DNA from: Siphonodentalium dalli
Taxonomy: Eukaryota; Mollusca; Scaphopoda; Gadilida; Siphonodentaliidae
DNA: 64,000 bases
Reading direction: 5' to 3'
Assembly: GCA_032622095.1 (NCBI GenBank)
Contig: CP136065.1
Coordinates: forward strand, 149,739,577 to 149,803,576
The position numbers and the translations under genes were made by a program. The notes beneath the pieces were generated by a model. That model saw only the letters and a list, made by a program, of their open reading frames with translations, did not search any database and was not told the DNA's origin. Each line of letters opens with the position of its first letter. Within the stretch, counting starts at the first letter, position 1. Shown piece by piece: positions 62,001 through 63,409 of this stretch.

Positions 62001-63353
62001 CGCAATGACATGTTGACTTGTTATTATAATATATGTTGGGTTGTTCAAAACTTGTTCCTGGTTCAACACATTGGAAATGGTCGCTGAATGCTGTACTCCT
62101 ATAAACATGAAAAGAAGGTCAGCACAGGATAATAAGAAAGGTGCTTAAAACACAGAATGTTTATTTATTTGGTCCTATAAAAAAAGTTCAAACAAGCTGG
62201 TGATCAATGTATTTGTATAGATATTTAATTCTAGCATTTCAGTGACTTCAATAGTAGAGTATGACTTGATACATGTATATACAAATGTTATCCAATATGA
62301 TACTTATAAACCTAACAAGAGGTTGCATCTCGGGTGCAGACAGGGGAAATTGAACATAGTCAAGACGGAACCCAAATATATAATAAACAAAGGAGAAATA
62401 CATTTCAAACAGAAACAAAATGTTCACAGGACTCTAGCCAGGACAGATAAAAAAACCATTATTTCCAGATGAGCAACGAAGGATAATTCAACTGAGGAAT
62501 GGAAAATGTGAACATCATTGGGCGTTTTTTTTTAAAGCACTCCGAATGGTGAACTTCCATACCAATTTCATCTGATGATTATTGGCTGATATATATATCT
62601 GGACAGACAGACAGACAAAAACAATCCAGTATGACCCCCTTTTTTCTTCAAAAAGTGGGAGTATATAAATAATATAACAAATAAATCATAAAGTATTATA
62701 AAGTTATTATACAATGTTGTGTACAGTATGTGTTTTTTTTGTTAGAGTCCAGGTTGTGGTGACAAGTCATATTGAACGAGACACGCAGTGTCAAGTCCAA
62801 TATGACTTTTCACCACAACCTGGATGAGTACAAGAAAAACTCATACTGTACACAACATTGTATAATGACATTTTTATTATCCATCTGTATGTTTATCCAA
62901 ATGTTTGGAAACAAAACTTTAGTGGTTACTTTTGGTATTTGTCAGCACATAATTCTCTATAAAAGCCTGTATTTGATCATCAGAAAGCATGATTTGGAAC
63001 AGTAAACACGGAAATGAAAAAAAACTCAATGCAGAAGTGAAACATCGGCTAAATCCACCAGTGTTGCGCGCGCATCACAATTTCACCGATTCATTTCGCA
63101 ATAATTAATTCGTCCCAATAAAAAAGTGATATTGCACACTTAGGAGTCCAATATGACATTCGGGAGTACAATATGACTTTTTCCCGGACTATCACATGGT
63201 GGCTTTTACCCAATTGGAAATGGTGTTAGTTATTAAGGGATGGATAATAATACATACTCTGCGTCAAAATCTTCCATGCATGATGTTGCCACTCCTGGTT
63301 TCTTGATAAAAGCATCTGTAATATCTTTACCCAGTTGACTTGTCCCTTCATCT
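7843..63353 (-). CDS. ABC transporter subfamily A, C-terminal half (18 exons, 5' part outside window)
   Basis: Exons at 63353-63258, 62098-61853, 59511-59354, 58166-58106, 56846-56669, 46817-46702, 44130-43986, 31709-31453, 28432-28321, 26657-26589, 26198-26092, 24958-24826, 23673-23539, 23236-23133, 20121-20029, 12365-12260, 10598-10461 and 8085-7843 join with all phases consistent and GT-AG introns, giving 831 residues. In order: Cys-containing extracellular domain (about 1-187), membrane segments (about 188-415), an acidic DEDVRHER-type linker (about 430), then NBD2 with Walker A GVNGAGKT (485-492), Q-loop Gln528, signature YSGGM (581-585), Walker B plus Asp605-Glu606, and H-loop His638. 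ABCA proteins are full transporters that move lipids or sterols across membranes using ATP. PQEDALD after the Q-loop and FPQYC in the last membrane region recall ABCA12/ABCA13 more than ABCA1, but that is from memory. The start, TMD1 and NBD1 lie upstream of 64000. Subfamily placement is very sure; the orthologue and substrate are not. Confidence 0.93.
8324..9021 (+). mobile_element. probable non-autonomous Helitron
   Basis: The 3' end shows a short hairpin CCCGGAC-GAA-GTCGGG (8995-9010), then TCACCTT and CTAG (9018-9021) followed by T. That is the usual hairpin-plus-CTRR Helitron end inserted before T. The 5' end is less sure; A|TC at 8323-8325 before the GTCT/GT microsatellite fits. It contains two copies of CTCGGAAACGGGTGGAGC 121 bp apart (8826, 8947). 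Confidence 0.55.
9107..9960. repeat. 162-bp tandem repeat, about five units, with GGAC and GGGGGTATAAT tail
   Basis: CAAATTTCATT(G/A)AGATT recurs at 9342, 9504 and 9666 (162 bp apart), with further units at about 9177 and 9819. Each unit contains GTCAACCGGTGGTGGAGATA and ATAACTCTAGAA. The last unit runs into GGACGGACGG and AGTGGGGGTATAATAT. Confidence 0.85.
9961..10460. other. intron stretch, nothing identified
   Basis: Part of the 8086-10460 intron between the Helitron/tandem-repeat block and exon w17. Confidence 0.6.
10461..10598 (-). CDS. ABCA exon w17 (regulatory domain 2)
   Basis: Begins DQHQHVLE, contains [10 protein letters not shown] and ends [10 protein letters not shown]. The (Y/F)S(V/I)SQTTLE(Q/E)VF string that crosses into the last exon is diagnostic of ABCA C termini. 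Acceptor ...gcattacag, donor GTAAGT; phase 0/0. Confidence 0.95.
11275..11440. mobile_element. inverted-repeat element (GAATACCTGCAG ends)
   Basis: AGAATACCTACAGTTTTTTG and TTTGAATACCTGAAACATCTCAT are mirrored by ATGAGATATTTCGGTATTC and CAAAAAACTGCAGGTATTCT. The arms are about 45 bp around a unique core. Confidence 0.75.
11531..11664. mobile_element. CAGTAATGCCC MITE, complete termini
   Basis: TACAGTAATGCCCTAATTAA at the left and its inverse at the right (134 bp), with TA at each edge as expected for a Tc1/mariner- or pogo-type duplication. The interior is asymmetric: only the right half carries ACCCATAATTCTGCTGTGG. Confidence 0.75.
11855..12010. repeat. AATTAC-rich low-complexity tract
   Basis: Repeated (C)AATTAC and GTAATT words in both orientations over about 150 bp, able to form many short stems. 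Confidence 0.7.
12260..12365 (-). CDS. ABCA exon w16 (regulatory domain 2 start)
   Basis: The split Arg joins to [13 protein letters not shown], then ...[13 protein letters not shown]-x-GY and the FPG block mark the C-terminal regulatory domain of ABCA proteins. Acceptor ...gttttcag, donor GTGAGT. Confidence 0.93.
12780..12995 (+). repeat. AAGATGGCTGCC repeat, short copy
   Basis: ATGAAAGAGTCAATGACACT, ACTAGAGGTCACCCCGAAGA, TTTGGTGATGATC and AAGATGGCTGCCATG in the same order as 2289-3130, with large deletions. Confidence 0.7.
13067..13336. mobile_element. CAAGCC-family MITE, right end lost
   Basis: Left terminus and both inner foldbacks are present (the first shortened), followed by the same extra segment as the copy at 745-1057 (CTTGTTTATAGTAGCCTC...). 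The right CAAGCC terminus is missing. It lies in the 12366-20028 intron. Confidence 0.75.
14198..14518. mobile_element. foldback MITE with TTTCCTTAAAGAAAGCC ends
   Basis: Left arm 14198-14252 and right arm 14464-14518 are 55-bp inverse copies with about one mismatch. The interior contains a 143-bp block (14254-14396) that recurs inverted at about 18956-19098. Confidence 0.8.
14706..15470. other. GC-richer coding-like remnant inside the 4.6-kb element
   Basis: Open frames of about 75-103 codons overlap on both strands. One on the minus strand (14942-14706) reads ...[20 protein letters not shown], which looks protein-like, but I cannot name a family. It may be a worn ORF of the host transposon. 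Confidence 0.3.
15472..15900. repeat. about 210-bp direct tandem repeat, two units
   Basis: CATGTCTCTGAGGTACCTAT occurs at 15477 and 15687, and CAATCCAATGGTCGGAGCCA at 15594 and 15812. Each unit contains GATATAT/TATATC palindromic stretches. Confidence 0.7.
17700..18510. repeat. diverged direct duplication, about 560-bp offset
   Basis: 17710-18000 (GAAGTTGAAGCACTGTATGA ... AAAGTATTTTGTGAAAGCAT) is paralleled by 18262-18510 (GAAGTTGATGCTCCGTTACG ... AAAGTATTATGTGAAAGAAT) with many substitutions and gaps. Confidence 0.55.
19576..19838. mobile_element. TTAA-flanked hairpin MITE (GGAGCT ends)
   Basis: TTAACCCTTCCATGACTGG at the left and CGTCATGAAACGGGTTAA at the right. Two hairpin modules (19622-19694, 19722-19792). 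It lies about 190 bp past the donor of exon w15. Confidence 0.82.
20029..20121 (-). CDS. ABCA exon w15 (NBD2, SMEEC block)
   Basis: Encodes [21 protein letters not shown] then IGTPNHLKN. SMEECEALCxRxAI(L/M)VxGxxxCxGxxxHLKxRFG is the strongly conserved block after the H-loop in ABCA proteins. Acceptor ...tatttgtag, donor GTCAGA. Confidence 0.96.
20253..21860 (+). mobile_element. pogo/Tigger-like DNA transposon, internally deleted
   Basis: The left terminus CCGTAAATTTCGGTGTATAA and its inverse at the right lie next to TA on both sides (20251-20252, 21861-21862). It is about 1.6 kb and encodes only the N-terminal DNA-binding part of a transposase (see 21429-21647). No DDE catalytic domain is present, so it cannot move on its own. 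Confidence 0.8.
21429..21647 (+). pseudogene. pogo-like transposase N-terminal fragment (Brinker-type HTH)
   Basis: From the ATG at 21429: [20 protein letters not shown] followed by [17 protein letters not shown] and VRDWRR. The pattern KRxSYxxxFKLxVVxxAxxxGNxAAxRxxxVxEKxVRDWR is the Brinker/CENP-B-like helix-turn-helix at the N terminus of pogo-type transposases such as the POGK group. The frame then runs into unrelated sequence and stops, so the core domain is lost. An in-frame ATG at 21345 is less likely because it adds no family-like residues. Confidence 0.78.
22695..23117. mobile_element. CAAGCC-family MITE, long form, next to exon w14
   Basis: Element 22703-23109 is flanked by AATCATAC (22695-22702 and 23110-23117). 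The outer foldbacks carry the GAGGTCCCC palindrome. The middle holds the long-form spacer with 'AGGCCTGATCTTCTAGGAAG'-like arms. The right terminus is degenerate (GGTAACTTG). Confidence 0.82.
23133..23236 (-). CDS. ABCA exon w14 (NBD2 Walker B Glu, D-loop, H-loop)
   Basis: Begins [13 protein letters not shown] (Asp605, catalytic Glu606, D-loop) and ends VVLTSH with the H-loop histidine at 638; the next Ser codon is split. Acceptor ...cattttag, donor GTCAGT. A CAAGCC-family MITE with its target duplication (22695-23117) stops 15 bp from this donor. Confidence 0.97.
23358..23466. mobile_element. CAGTAATGCCC MITE, one arm
   Basis: CCTATGAATGGCAACAAGCC ... GTTAATGAGTCGATTATTTAGGGCATTAATGTA. It lies about 120 bp from exon w14. 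Confidence 0.68.
23539..23673 (-). CDS. ABCA exon w13 (NBD2 signature motif)
   Basis: A phase 0/0 exon with the ABC signature as [19 protein letters not shown], ending in the hydrophobic Walker B strand KVIFL. Acceptor ...ttttttcag, donor GTATGT. Only 302 bp separate it from the next exon, the shortest intron here. Confidence 0.96.
23865..24235. repeat. dispersed repeat, partner of 48485-49205
   Basis: GAACACTTTATTTTACTAAA-like start and GAATGAGTGTAAATA(T/C)GGCCTTTG-like end are shared with 48485-49205, where the middle is longer. A C13-14 tract lies near 23984. Confidence 0.5.
24236..24825. other. intron stretch, nothing identified
   Basis: An open frame of 85 codons at 24217-24474 has no motif and lies in an intron on the opposite strand; probably chance. 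Confidence 0.5.
24826..24958 (-). CDS. ABCA exon w12 (NBD2 Q-loop)
   Basis: Encodes [20 protein letters not shown] then FYAKLRGIP. Gln528 is the Q-loop residue. The usual 'PQFDA' is PQEDA here. The spacing from Walker A to GYCPQ is shorter than I remember for ABCA1 by roughly eight residues. Acceptor ...tattttacag, donor GTGAGT. Confidence 0.95.
25501..25769. mobile_element. CAAGCC-family MITE, short form
   Basis: Element 25509-25761 is flanked by ATCAAAGG and ATCAAAGA (7 of 8 match). It has two tandem palindromes and intact CAAGCCTTGAAATAG termini at both ends. It lies in the intron between the Walker A and Q-loop exons. Confidence 0.82.
26092..26198 (-). CDS. ABCA exon w11 (NBD2 Walker A)
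   Basis: Begins [20 protein letters not shown], a textbook ABCA Walker A block, with catalytic Lys491 of the visible protein. It ends ...RGLVEIAGR. Acceptor ...cttttcag, donor GTATGT. Confidence 0.97.
26589..26657 (-). CDS. ABCA exon w10 (NBD2 first strands)
   Basis: A 69-nt phase 0/0 exon encoding [23 protein letters not shown]. It contains the YRR basic patch and the A-V-(D/E)-x-(I/L)-(S/C) strand with the aromatic A-loop region that precedes Walker A in ABCA proteins. Acceptor ...ttttatag, donor GTAATG. Confidence 0.93.
27098..27445 (+). repeat. AAGATGGCTGCC repeat copy
   Basis: ATGAAAGTATCAATGACACT at the start, CAAGATGGCCAAG, CATCTAGAGATCACCCC, GATGATCGGATGAGGGATGT, ending CAACTTTACAAAGTGAAG. 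Confidence 0.72.
27479..27872. mobile_element. CAAGCC-family MITE, long form, truncated on the right
   Basis: The first palindrome (about 27505-27600), the long-form spacer with the 'CATTTGGGAACTTC' and 'TTGGCAGATG' arms, and the start of the second palindrome (27828-27870) can be recognised. The right third is missing. Confidence 0.7.
28321..28432 (-). CDS. ABCA exon w9 (acidic linker to NBD2)
   Basis: Encodes [19 protein letters not shown] followed by ...[10 protein letters not shown]. (D/E)EDVRxER followed by an L-x-(V/I)-x-x-L-(T/S)K strand is the standard ABCA entry into the NBD. The donor is GTGAGA. Acceptor ...ccatacag is used here. An upstream in-frame ...catgcag would start the exon at 28447 and add five residues; the sequence alone does not decide between them. 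Confidence 0.9.
28555..28693. mobile_element. inverted-repeat hairpin
   Basis: Arms of about 55 bp: CATAGTGTAGCTGAATAAAG ... GCCCACATACGAGCAAAAAT ... ATTCAGCTACACTGTG. It lies 120 bp upstream of the w9 acceptor. Confidence 0.72.
28694..30489. other. intron stretch, mostly unassigned
   Basis: Contains a run of near-repeats of TTATCTGT(C/A)(C/T)AGTAGA (28790-28830, 29450-29530) that may be another degraded inverted element; otherwise nothing. Confidence 0.5.
30490..30912. mobile_element. foldback element with TGACCCGCC ends carrying hairpin modules
   Basis: Inverted arms of about 57 bp (TGACCCGCCATATCAAATCC ... GGATTTGATATGGCGGGTCA type) enclose a full hairpin module (30537-30607) and a shortened one (30826-30868). 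It has no TTAA at its ends, so it is a different terminus type around the same interior. Confidence 0.75.
31222..31307. mobile_element. TTAA hairpin MITE fragment
   Basis: Only the right part remains: half a hairpin module, then GGCACAGGGTTTTTGCAAAA and AGTCATGGAAGGGTTAA. Confidence 0.65.
31453..31709 (-). CDS. ABCA exon w8 (last TMD2 segments)
   Basis: Acceptor ...attccag, donor GTGAGT. It encodes the string [14 protein letters not shown], the conserved FxxFPxxCLGxGL block of ABCA proteins, then a soluble stretch with [15 protein letters not shown] and a final membrane helix [11 protein letters not shown]. The preceding intron (31710-43985, 12.3 kb) is the longest in the window and carries the 2270-bp tandem duplication. 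Confidence 0.94.
31771..31918. mobile_element. CAGTAATGCCC MITE, complete termini
   Basis: TACAGTAATGCCCTAAATAA to ATTTAGGGCATTACTGTA, 148 bp, beginning 62 bp upstream of the w8 acceptor. It contains GAATTATGGGTAACTTTTC on the left only. Confidence 0.75.
31991..32563. mobile_element. 475-bp palindrome flanked by 52-bp direct repeats
   Basis: The palindrome 32040-32514 has arms of about 230 bp (AAGGTACTCAATCCGATCAG ... inverse) meeting near 32277. The sequence AAAGAACGCATTCTACAATA...CAGTAATATTAA stands on both sides (31991-32042 and 32512-32563) without visible mismatch. An (ATT)n tract lies at 31958-31979. Confidence 0.85.
33128..33320. mobile_element. CAGTAATGCCC MITE, near-perfect palindrome
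   Basis: Both full arms are present (TACAGTAAAGCTCTAAGTAA ... TACTTAGCATTACTGTA), meeting around CGGAAAGCTCTCCCCGAGAG, so the whole 193 bp can fold back. Confidence 0.82.
33631..34018. mobile_element. TTAA element with ACCCAACA ends carrying two hairpin modules
   Basis: TTAACCCTTTACCCAACAG ... CGGTTTGTTGGGTAAAGGGTTAA. Two copies of the hairpin module (33657-33730, 33796-33868) bounded by CCCTGTGCC and GGCACAGGG. The termini differ from all other TTAA copies here. Confidence 0.8.
34231..34603. mobile_element. CAAGCC-family MITE, long form, with target duplication
   Basis: Element 34239-34595 has CAAGCC...GGCTTG ends and perfect flanking TCACCACC (34231-34238, 34596-34603). Two outer palindromes enclose a spacer with its own inverted arms. 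Confidence 0.85.
34667..34825. mobile_element. TTAA palindromic MITE (GCCAAGTCCGA family)
   Basis: TTAACCCTTTCAGTGCCAAG to its inverse. The right arm is longer than the left, so the palindrome is partly deleted on one side. Confidence 0.8.
34855..36525. mobile_element. 1.45-kb segment between about 110-bp direct repeats
   Basis: TTTGGATTATTCGTTAAAAC ... CCATAATCGGAACTAGGATC ... TTAGTATGTTACTCC ... TTTGCGGGATAAA occurs at 34868-34958 and again at 36432-36520. Inside are a GC-rich GGGCGAC / GTCGCCC stretch (35136-35200), a hairpin at 35868-35925 (CGCTCGAGAACGGAAT...ATTCCGTTCTCGAGCG), and short open frames (35486-35674, 35641-35862) that I do not recognise. An LTR-like or duplication-flanked relic is possible. 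Confidence 0.45.
37070..37482. mobile_element. degraded relative of the 32-kb palindrome
   Basis: GGGGTAAAAAGTATTTGATTCGAATCGAGGAACCCACC and CGAATCGGATTGAGTACCTTTA match the arms of 32040-32514. The second arm is heavily altered. Confidence 0.65.
37976..38390. mobile_element. CAAGCC-family MITE, long form (left boundary of tandem duplication)
   Basis: Starts CAAGCCTAATTATAGTG and ends CTATAATCAGGCCTG. Two palindromes enclose a spacer that includes inverted AGAAACTTCCCAGAA arms. I see no convincing target duplication. Its arms contain the diagnostic sequence GTGACTCTATCCCGCAAGG. Confidence 0.78.
38748..38996. mobile_element. TTAA element with CCTTTT(A/C)TATACTAAAT ends, copy 1
   Basis: TTAACCTTTTCTATACTAAA ... 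TTTAGTATATAAAAGGTTAA. An inner inverted pair AATGTTCAGATAATATGTTC / GAACATATTATATGAACATT is present. Related fragments lie at 33318-33390 and 33455-33520. Confidence 0.75.
39246..39498. mobile_element. TTAA-flanked hairpin MITE (GGAGCT ends), duplication copy 1
   Basis: TTAACTCTTTCATGACAGG ... CATGGAAGGGTTAA, with two hairpin modules. Its twin, created by the 2270-bp duplication, is at 41516-41768. Confidence 0.82.
40236..40660. mobile_element. chimeric CAAGCC MITE at the duplication junction
   Basis: The first about 25 bp (CAAGCCTTGAAATA...GTGTCTGTC) and the left flank match the short-form element at 42506. From the diagnostic GTGACTCTATCCCGCAAGG onward, and in the right flank, it matches the long-form element at 37976. 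It is therefore a hybrid. Confidence 0.85.
41018..41266. mobile_element. TTAA element with CCTTTT ends, copy 2
   Basis: The 2270-bp duplicate of 38748-38996. Confidence 0.75.
41516..41768. mobile_element. TTAA-flanked hairpin MITE, duplication copy 2
   Basis: Nearly identical to 39246-39498; it differs at single bases (for example gaagctccc against gaagccccc). Confidence 0.82.
42498..42767. mobile_element. CAAGCC-family MITE, short form (right boundary of tandem duplication)
   Basis: Element 42506-42759 has intact CAAGCCTTGAAATAGTG termini and a perfect target duplication GGTCCACT (42498-42505, 42760-42767). It has two tandem palindromes. Confidence 0.85.
42768..43985. other. intron stretch, nothing identified
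   Basis: AT-rich sequence between the last CAAGCC element and exon w7. Confidence 0.6.
43986..44130 (-). CDS. ABCA exon w7 (TMD2 membrane segments)
   Basis: Acceptor ...atttcag, donor GTAAGT. It encodes [21 protein letters not shown], then a long hydrophobic run ([20 protein letters not shown]) ending KAVSNV. The W-(S/A)I-x-P-x-x-Y start and the S-T-(A/S)-Y motif match ABCA TMD2. Phase 0 end. Confidence 0.92.
44345..44415 (-). repeat. tRNA-like segment, possible SINE head
   Basis: On the minus strand TAGCCGAGTCG resembles an A box and GGTTTGAACCC a B box, about 30 bp apart, with a CAGG/CCTG T-stem. The G18-G19 pair and a matching acceptor stem are absent, so it is not a working tRNA gene. 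Confidence 0.22.
44416..44630. mobile_element. near-perfect TTAA palindrome (GCCAAGTCCGA family)
   Basis: About 107-bp arms meet at GAGCTCTTAGAGCTC near 44523. TTAA lies at both ends (44416-44419, 44627-44630). Only a few mismatches between the arms are visible. Confidence 0.88.
44631..45978. other. intron stretch, nothing identified
   Basis: No open frame with recognisable content. 44868-44890 has a GGTTTGAACC word without a partner A box. Confidence 0.55.
45979..46460. mobile_element. CAAGCC-family MITE, long form, with target duplication
   Basis: Element about 45987-46452 is flanked by CTACTGCA (45979-45986, 46453-46460). Both terminal bases are eroded (CCAGCC...GGCTTC). The two palindromes at 46017-46110 and about 46330-46425 enclose the long spacer. 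It lies about 240 bp from exon w6. Confidence 0.82.
46702..46817 (-). CDS. ABCA exon w6 (TMD2 membrane segments)
   Basis: Acceptor ...ttttatag, donor GTATGT. It encodes [17 protein letters not shown], then a short polar loop (DMFWARDN), then [10 protein letters not shown], two membrane segments separated by a loop. LLLLYGW joined across the next splice is a conserved ABCA string. It starts in phase 0 and leaves two bases. Confidence 0.92.
46869..46886. repeat. poly-G tract
   Basis: A run of about 17 G just past the w6 acceptor region. A second G-rich and T-rich stretch lies at 58898-58960. Confidence 0.85.
46932..47633. repeat. dispersed repeat of the GGACGG / GGGGGTATAAT-tail family
   Basis: Units with TTGAAATCGGTTCATA(G/T)TTG, then GTCGGACGGACGGACGG and CAGTCAATCCAGTATACCCC. 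The tail can fold as TACCCCCCC...AAGTGGGGGTA. It shares its last about 60 bp with 9870-9960. Confidence 0.7.
47634..48484. other. intron stretch, nothing identified
   Basis: AT-rich, with ATTAATTAATTAATT at about 47858-47877. Confidence 0.6.
48485..49205. repeat. dispersed repeat, partner of 23865-24235
   Basis: Shares its start (GGAACACTTTATTTTACTAA) and its end (GAATGAGTGTAAATACGGCC) with the copy at 23865. It carries no recognisable coding sequence. Confidence 0.5.
49755..50786 (+). pseudogene. gag-like ORF of a retroelement relic (DIRS/tyrosine-recombinase type suspected)
   Basis: An open frame runs from 49305 to the stop at 50786; the family-like part starts at the ATG at 49755 (343 residues). 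An Arg/Ser-rich, basic N-terminal third is followed by a folded-looking domain: [17 protein letters not shown], then [39 protein letters not shown] and IDPNIWL. I associate this I-x-x-G-E/D-(F/Y)-(V/I)-x-L-x-x-L ... W-x-x-A-(F/W) ... YD-x-x-FR ... W pattern with ORF1 of invertebrate DIRS-like elements, from memory. The Cys-rich knuckle and any RT or integrase are missing. It is GC-rich against its surroundings. Confidence 0.6.
50787..51430 (+). mobile_element. 3' remainder of the retroelement relic
   Basis: GC-richer sequence continues with no significant frame (short open stretches only). It includes small inverted motifs such as CTGCGCAGTCAT and GAGAGTGCTCTCGA. The element probably lost its RT, RNase H and recombinase by internal deletion and kept its 3' end. 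The boundary near 51430 is judged from base composition only. Confidence 0.4.
51431..52929. other. intron stretch, mostly unassigned
   Basis: Contains scattered AAGATGGC/AAAATGGC words (52190, 52355, 52700) that may be distant relatives of the 2289 repeat; no coding signal. Confidence 0.5.
52930..54150. repeat. about 300-350-bp tandem repeat, three to four units
   Basis: TAGACATGGATAAACTT recurs at about 53082, 53433 and (as GACATTGATAAACTT) 53727; GTGTCATTTTGACATA recurs at about 53156 and 53508. Units contain one or two CGAAGCTTCGGTACAT palindromic motifs and GATGAAAAACCGCCACAGAT. The last unit is degenerate. Confidence 0.78.
54151..55007. other. intron stretch, nothing identified
   Basis: One isolated CGAAGCTTCG motif at about 54294 continues the theme of the preceding tandem array; otherwise plain. 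Confidence 0.55.
55008..55174. mobile_element. CAGTAATGCCC MITE, palindromic
   Basis: TACAGTAATGCTCTAATTAA to its inverse, 167 bp. One arm lacks the inner GGATTTAGTCGGAAATATGG part. Confidence 0.8.
55909..56106. mobile_element. TTAA hairpin MITE, left end lost
   Basis: Starts within the conserved GGAAGCTGTGCTGGTGCAGC and ends AATCATAAAAGGGTTAA. The hairpin modules are partly deleted. Confidence 0.7.
56172..56635. mobile_element. CAAGCC-family MITE, long form, next to exon w5
   Basis: Element about 56180-56627 with flanks GCATGGAT and GTATGGGT (6 of 8). The left palindrome has a deletion (after 56236) and the right one is intact (56507-56600). Confidence 0.75.
56669..56846 (-). CDS. ABCA exon w5 (TMD2, first long membrane segment and coupling region)
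   Basis: Acceptor ...ctattacag, donor GTCAGT. A hydrophobic segment (about residues 192-215, [20 protein letters not shown]) is followed by [18 protein letters not shown] and [10 protein letters not shown]. The pattern (E)-x-x-x-KE/KAKHLQ-x-x-(S/M)G and WLxxFxWD is diagnostic for ABCA transmembrane domains. A CAAGCC MITE ends only about 40 bp downstream on the minus strand (56180-56627). Confidence 0.94.
56903..56967. repeat. short hairpin
   Basis: GTGACTAGCAGTGGAAATAT is mirrored by ATATTTCCACTACTAGTCAC around a 20-bp loop. Confidence 0.7.
56968..57689. other. intron stretch, nothing identified
   Basis: Small open frames on both strands lack motifs and splice context. Confidence 0.55.
57690..58075. 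repeat. dispersed repeat related to the 162-bp unit
   Basis: Contains AAATTTTATTCAGATCCGAT, TTTCCAGATAAACAAAGAAG and GATGGACAAAAAATCAT, the same word order as 9107-9870 with more divergence. It ends in a fragment of the CAGTAATGCCC family (58076-58095). Confidence 0.6.
58106..58166 (-). CDS. ABCA exon w4 (61-nt microexon before TMD2)
   Basis: This small exon was found by requiring a phase match between w3 (one base left over) and w5 (needs two). Acceptor ...ctcttccag, donor GTGAGT. It encodes [20 protein letters not shown], which fits the position of the 'GITAFNHPLNLT' segment that precedes the first long TMD2 membrane helix in ABCA proteins. The NHP core is replaced by SQP. Confidence 0.82.
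58293..58606. mobile_element. TTAA-flanked element with CCTCTTCGCTGC ends
   Basis: TTAACCTCTTCGCTGC at the left and GCAGTGAAGAGGTTAA at the right, 314 bp. Arms extend imperfectly to ATTACGGACG / CGTAATATGGC. It is a separate piggyBac-like terminus type and the only copy I see. Confidence 0.7.
59354..59511 (-). CDS. ABCA exon w3 (extracellular domain 2, WFNNKG motif)
   Basis: Acceptor ...gattccag, donor GTAAGT. It encodes YGGW at 115-118, the sequon NET at 127-129, and [13 protein letters not shown] followed by NAYLRAN. WFNNKG(W/Y)H and N-A-x-LRA are hallmark conserved strings of ABCA extracellular domain 2. The acceptor lies about 50 bp from a TTAA-family MITE (59565-59809). Confidence 0.95.
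59565..59809. mobile_element. TTAA hairpin MITE beside exon w3
   Basis: The left end is degraded (GATTTGATGACTGGAGCTT); the right end is intact (CTTCATGAAAGGGTTAA). Two hairpin modules (59609-59664, 59692-59762). It begins about 54 bp upstream of the w3 acceptor in transcript orientation. Confidence 0.75.
59810..60379. other. intron stretch with a degenerate direct repeat
   Basis: TAACTCATGTAAAAATAATTGGA(T/C) (about 59937) recurs as GAAACTCATGTAAAAATAATTGGAC (about 60104), an offset of about 167 bp, followed by similar TTTGGT...CCCAAA(C/T)T words; a two-unit repeat of unknown origin. Confidence 0.5.
60380..61495. repeat. 39-bp satellite array, split by a foldback
   Basis: Units of the form TACACCATTATAATATACGA + T(A/G)CG(C/T)GTGTCGGTCTACTA repeat about ten times in 60380-60770 and about ten more in 61108-61495. 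39 bp is 13 codons, so translated frames show a periodic pseudo-peptide, but it is not a protein. It lies in the intron between exons w2 and w3. Confidence 0.88.
60950..61093. mobile_element. foldback inserted in the 39-bp satellite
   Basis: Arms of about 65 bp: ATCTCACACTCGTCCTATTT ... TTTGAGCCTCGG is mirrored by CCTCGGCTCAAATC ... ATTCCGTATAAAATAG. The whole 60771-61107 block is foreign to the satellite. Confidence 0.72.
61853..62098 (-). CDS. ABCA exon w2 (Cys-rich extracellular domain 2)
   Basis: Acceptor ...tttatag, donor GTAGGT. It encodes residues 33-113 with Cys42, Cys62, Cys64 and Cys71 ([10 protein letters not shown]) followed by GSGGIPP. This resembles the CxCG...GGLPPP region of the second extracellular loop of ABCA1-type proteins. 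A likely N-glycosylation sequon is NKS at 58-60. It ends FVQKR, with the Arg codon split into the next exon. Confidence 0.9.
62300..62660. repeat. dispersed repeat related to the 162-bp unit, with tail
   Basis: ATTATTTCCAGATGAGCAAC, CATACCAATTTCATCTGATG, ACAGACAGACAAAAACAATC and a tail AGTATGACCCCC...AAAGTGGGAGTATA. Confidence 0.6.
62700..62869. mobile_element. inverted-repeat hairpin
   Basis: TTATACAATGTTGTGTACAG ... GTCCAGGTTGTGGTGACAAG is mirrored by CTTTTCACCACAACCTGGA ... CTGTACACAACATTGTATAA. The arms are about 75 bp. Confidence 0.78.
63258..63353 (-). CDS. ABCA exon w1 (extracellular domain 2, first exon in window)
   Basis: Acceptor ...catacag and donor GTATGT; it enters with one base of a split codon and leaves with two. 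It encodes residues 1-31 of the visible protein, including Cys25 and the stretch [14 protein letters not shown]. There is no strong family motif here. I call it because its frame joins exactly to the next exon and it has no stop. The upstream intron runs off the window. Confidence 0.72.
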
Positions 63354-63409
63354 CTGTATGAAACAATATCAATATAATATCAATATCAAACAAAAAAAGA
63401 ATTATAAGA

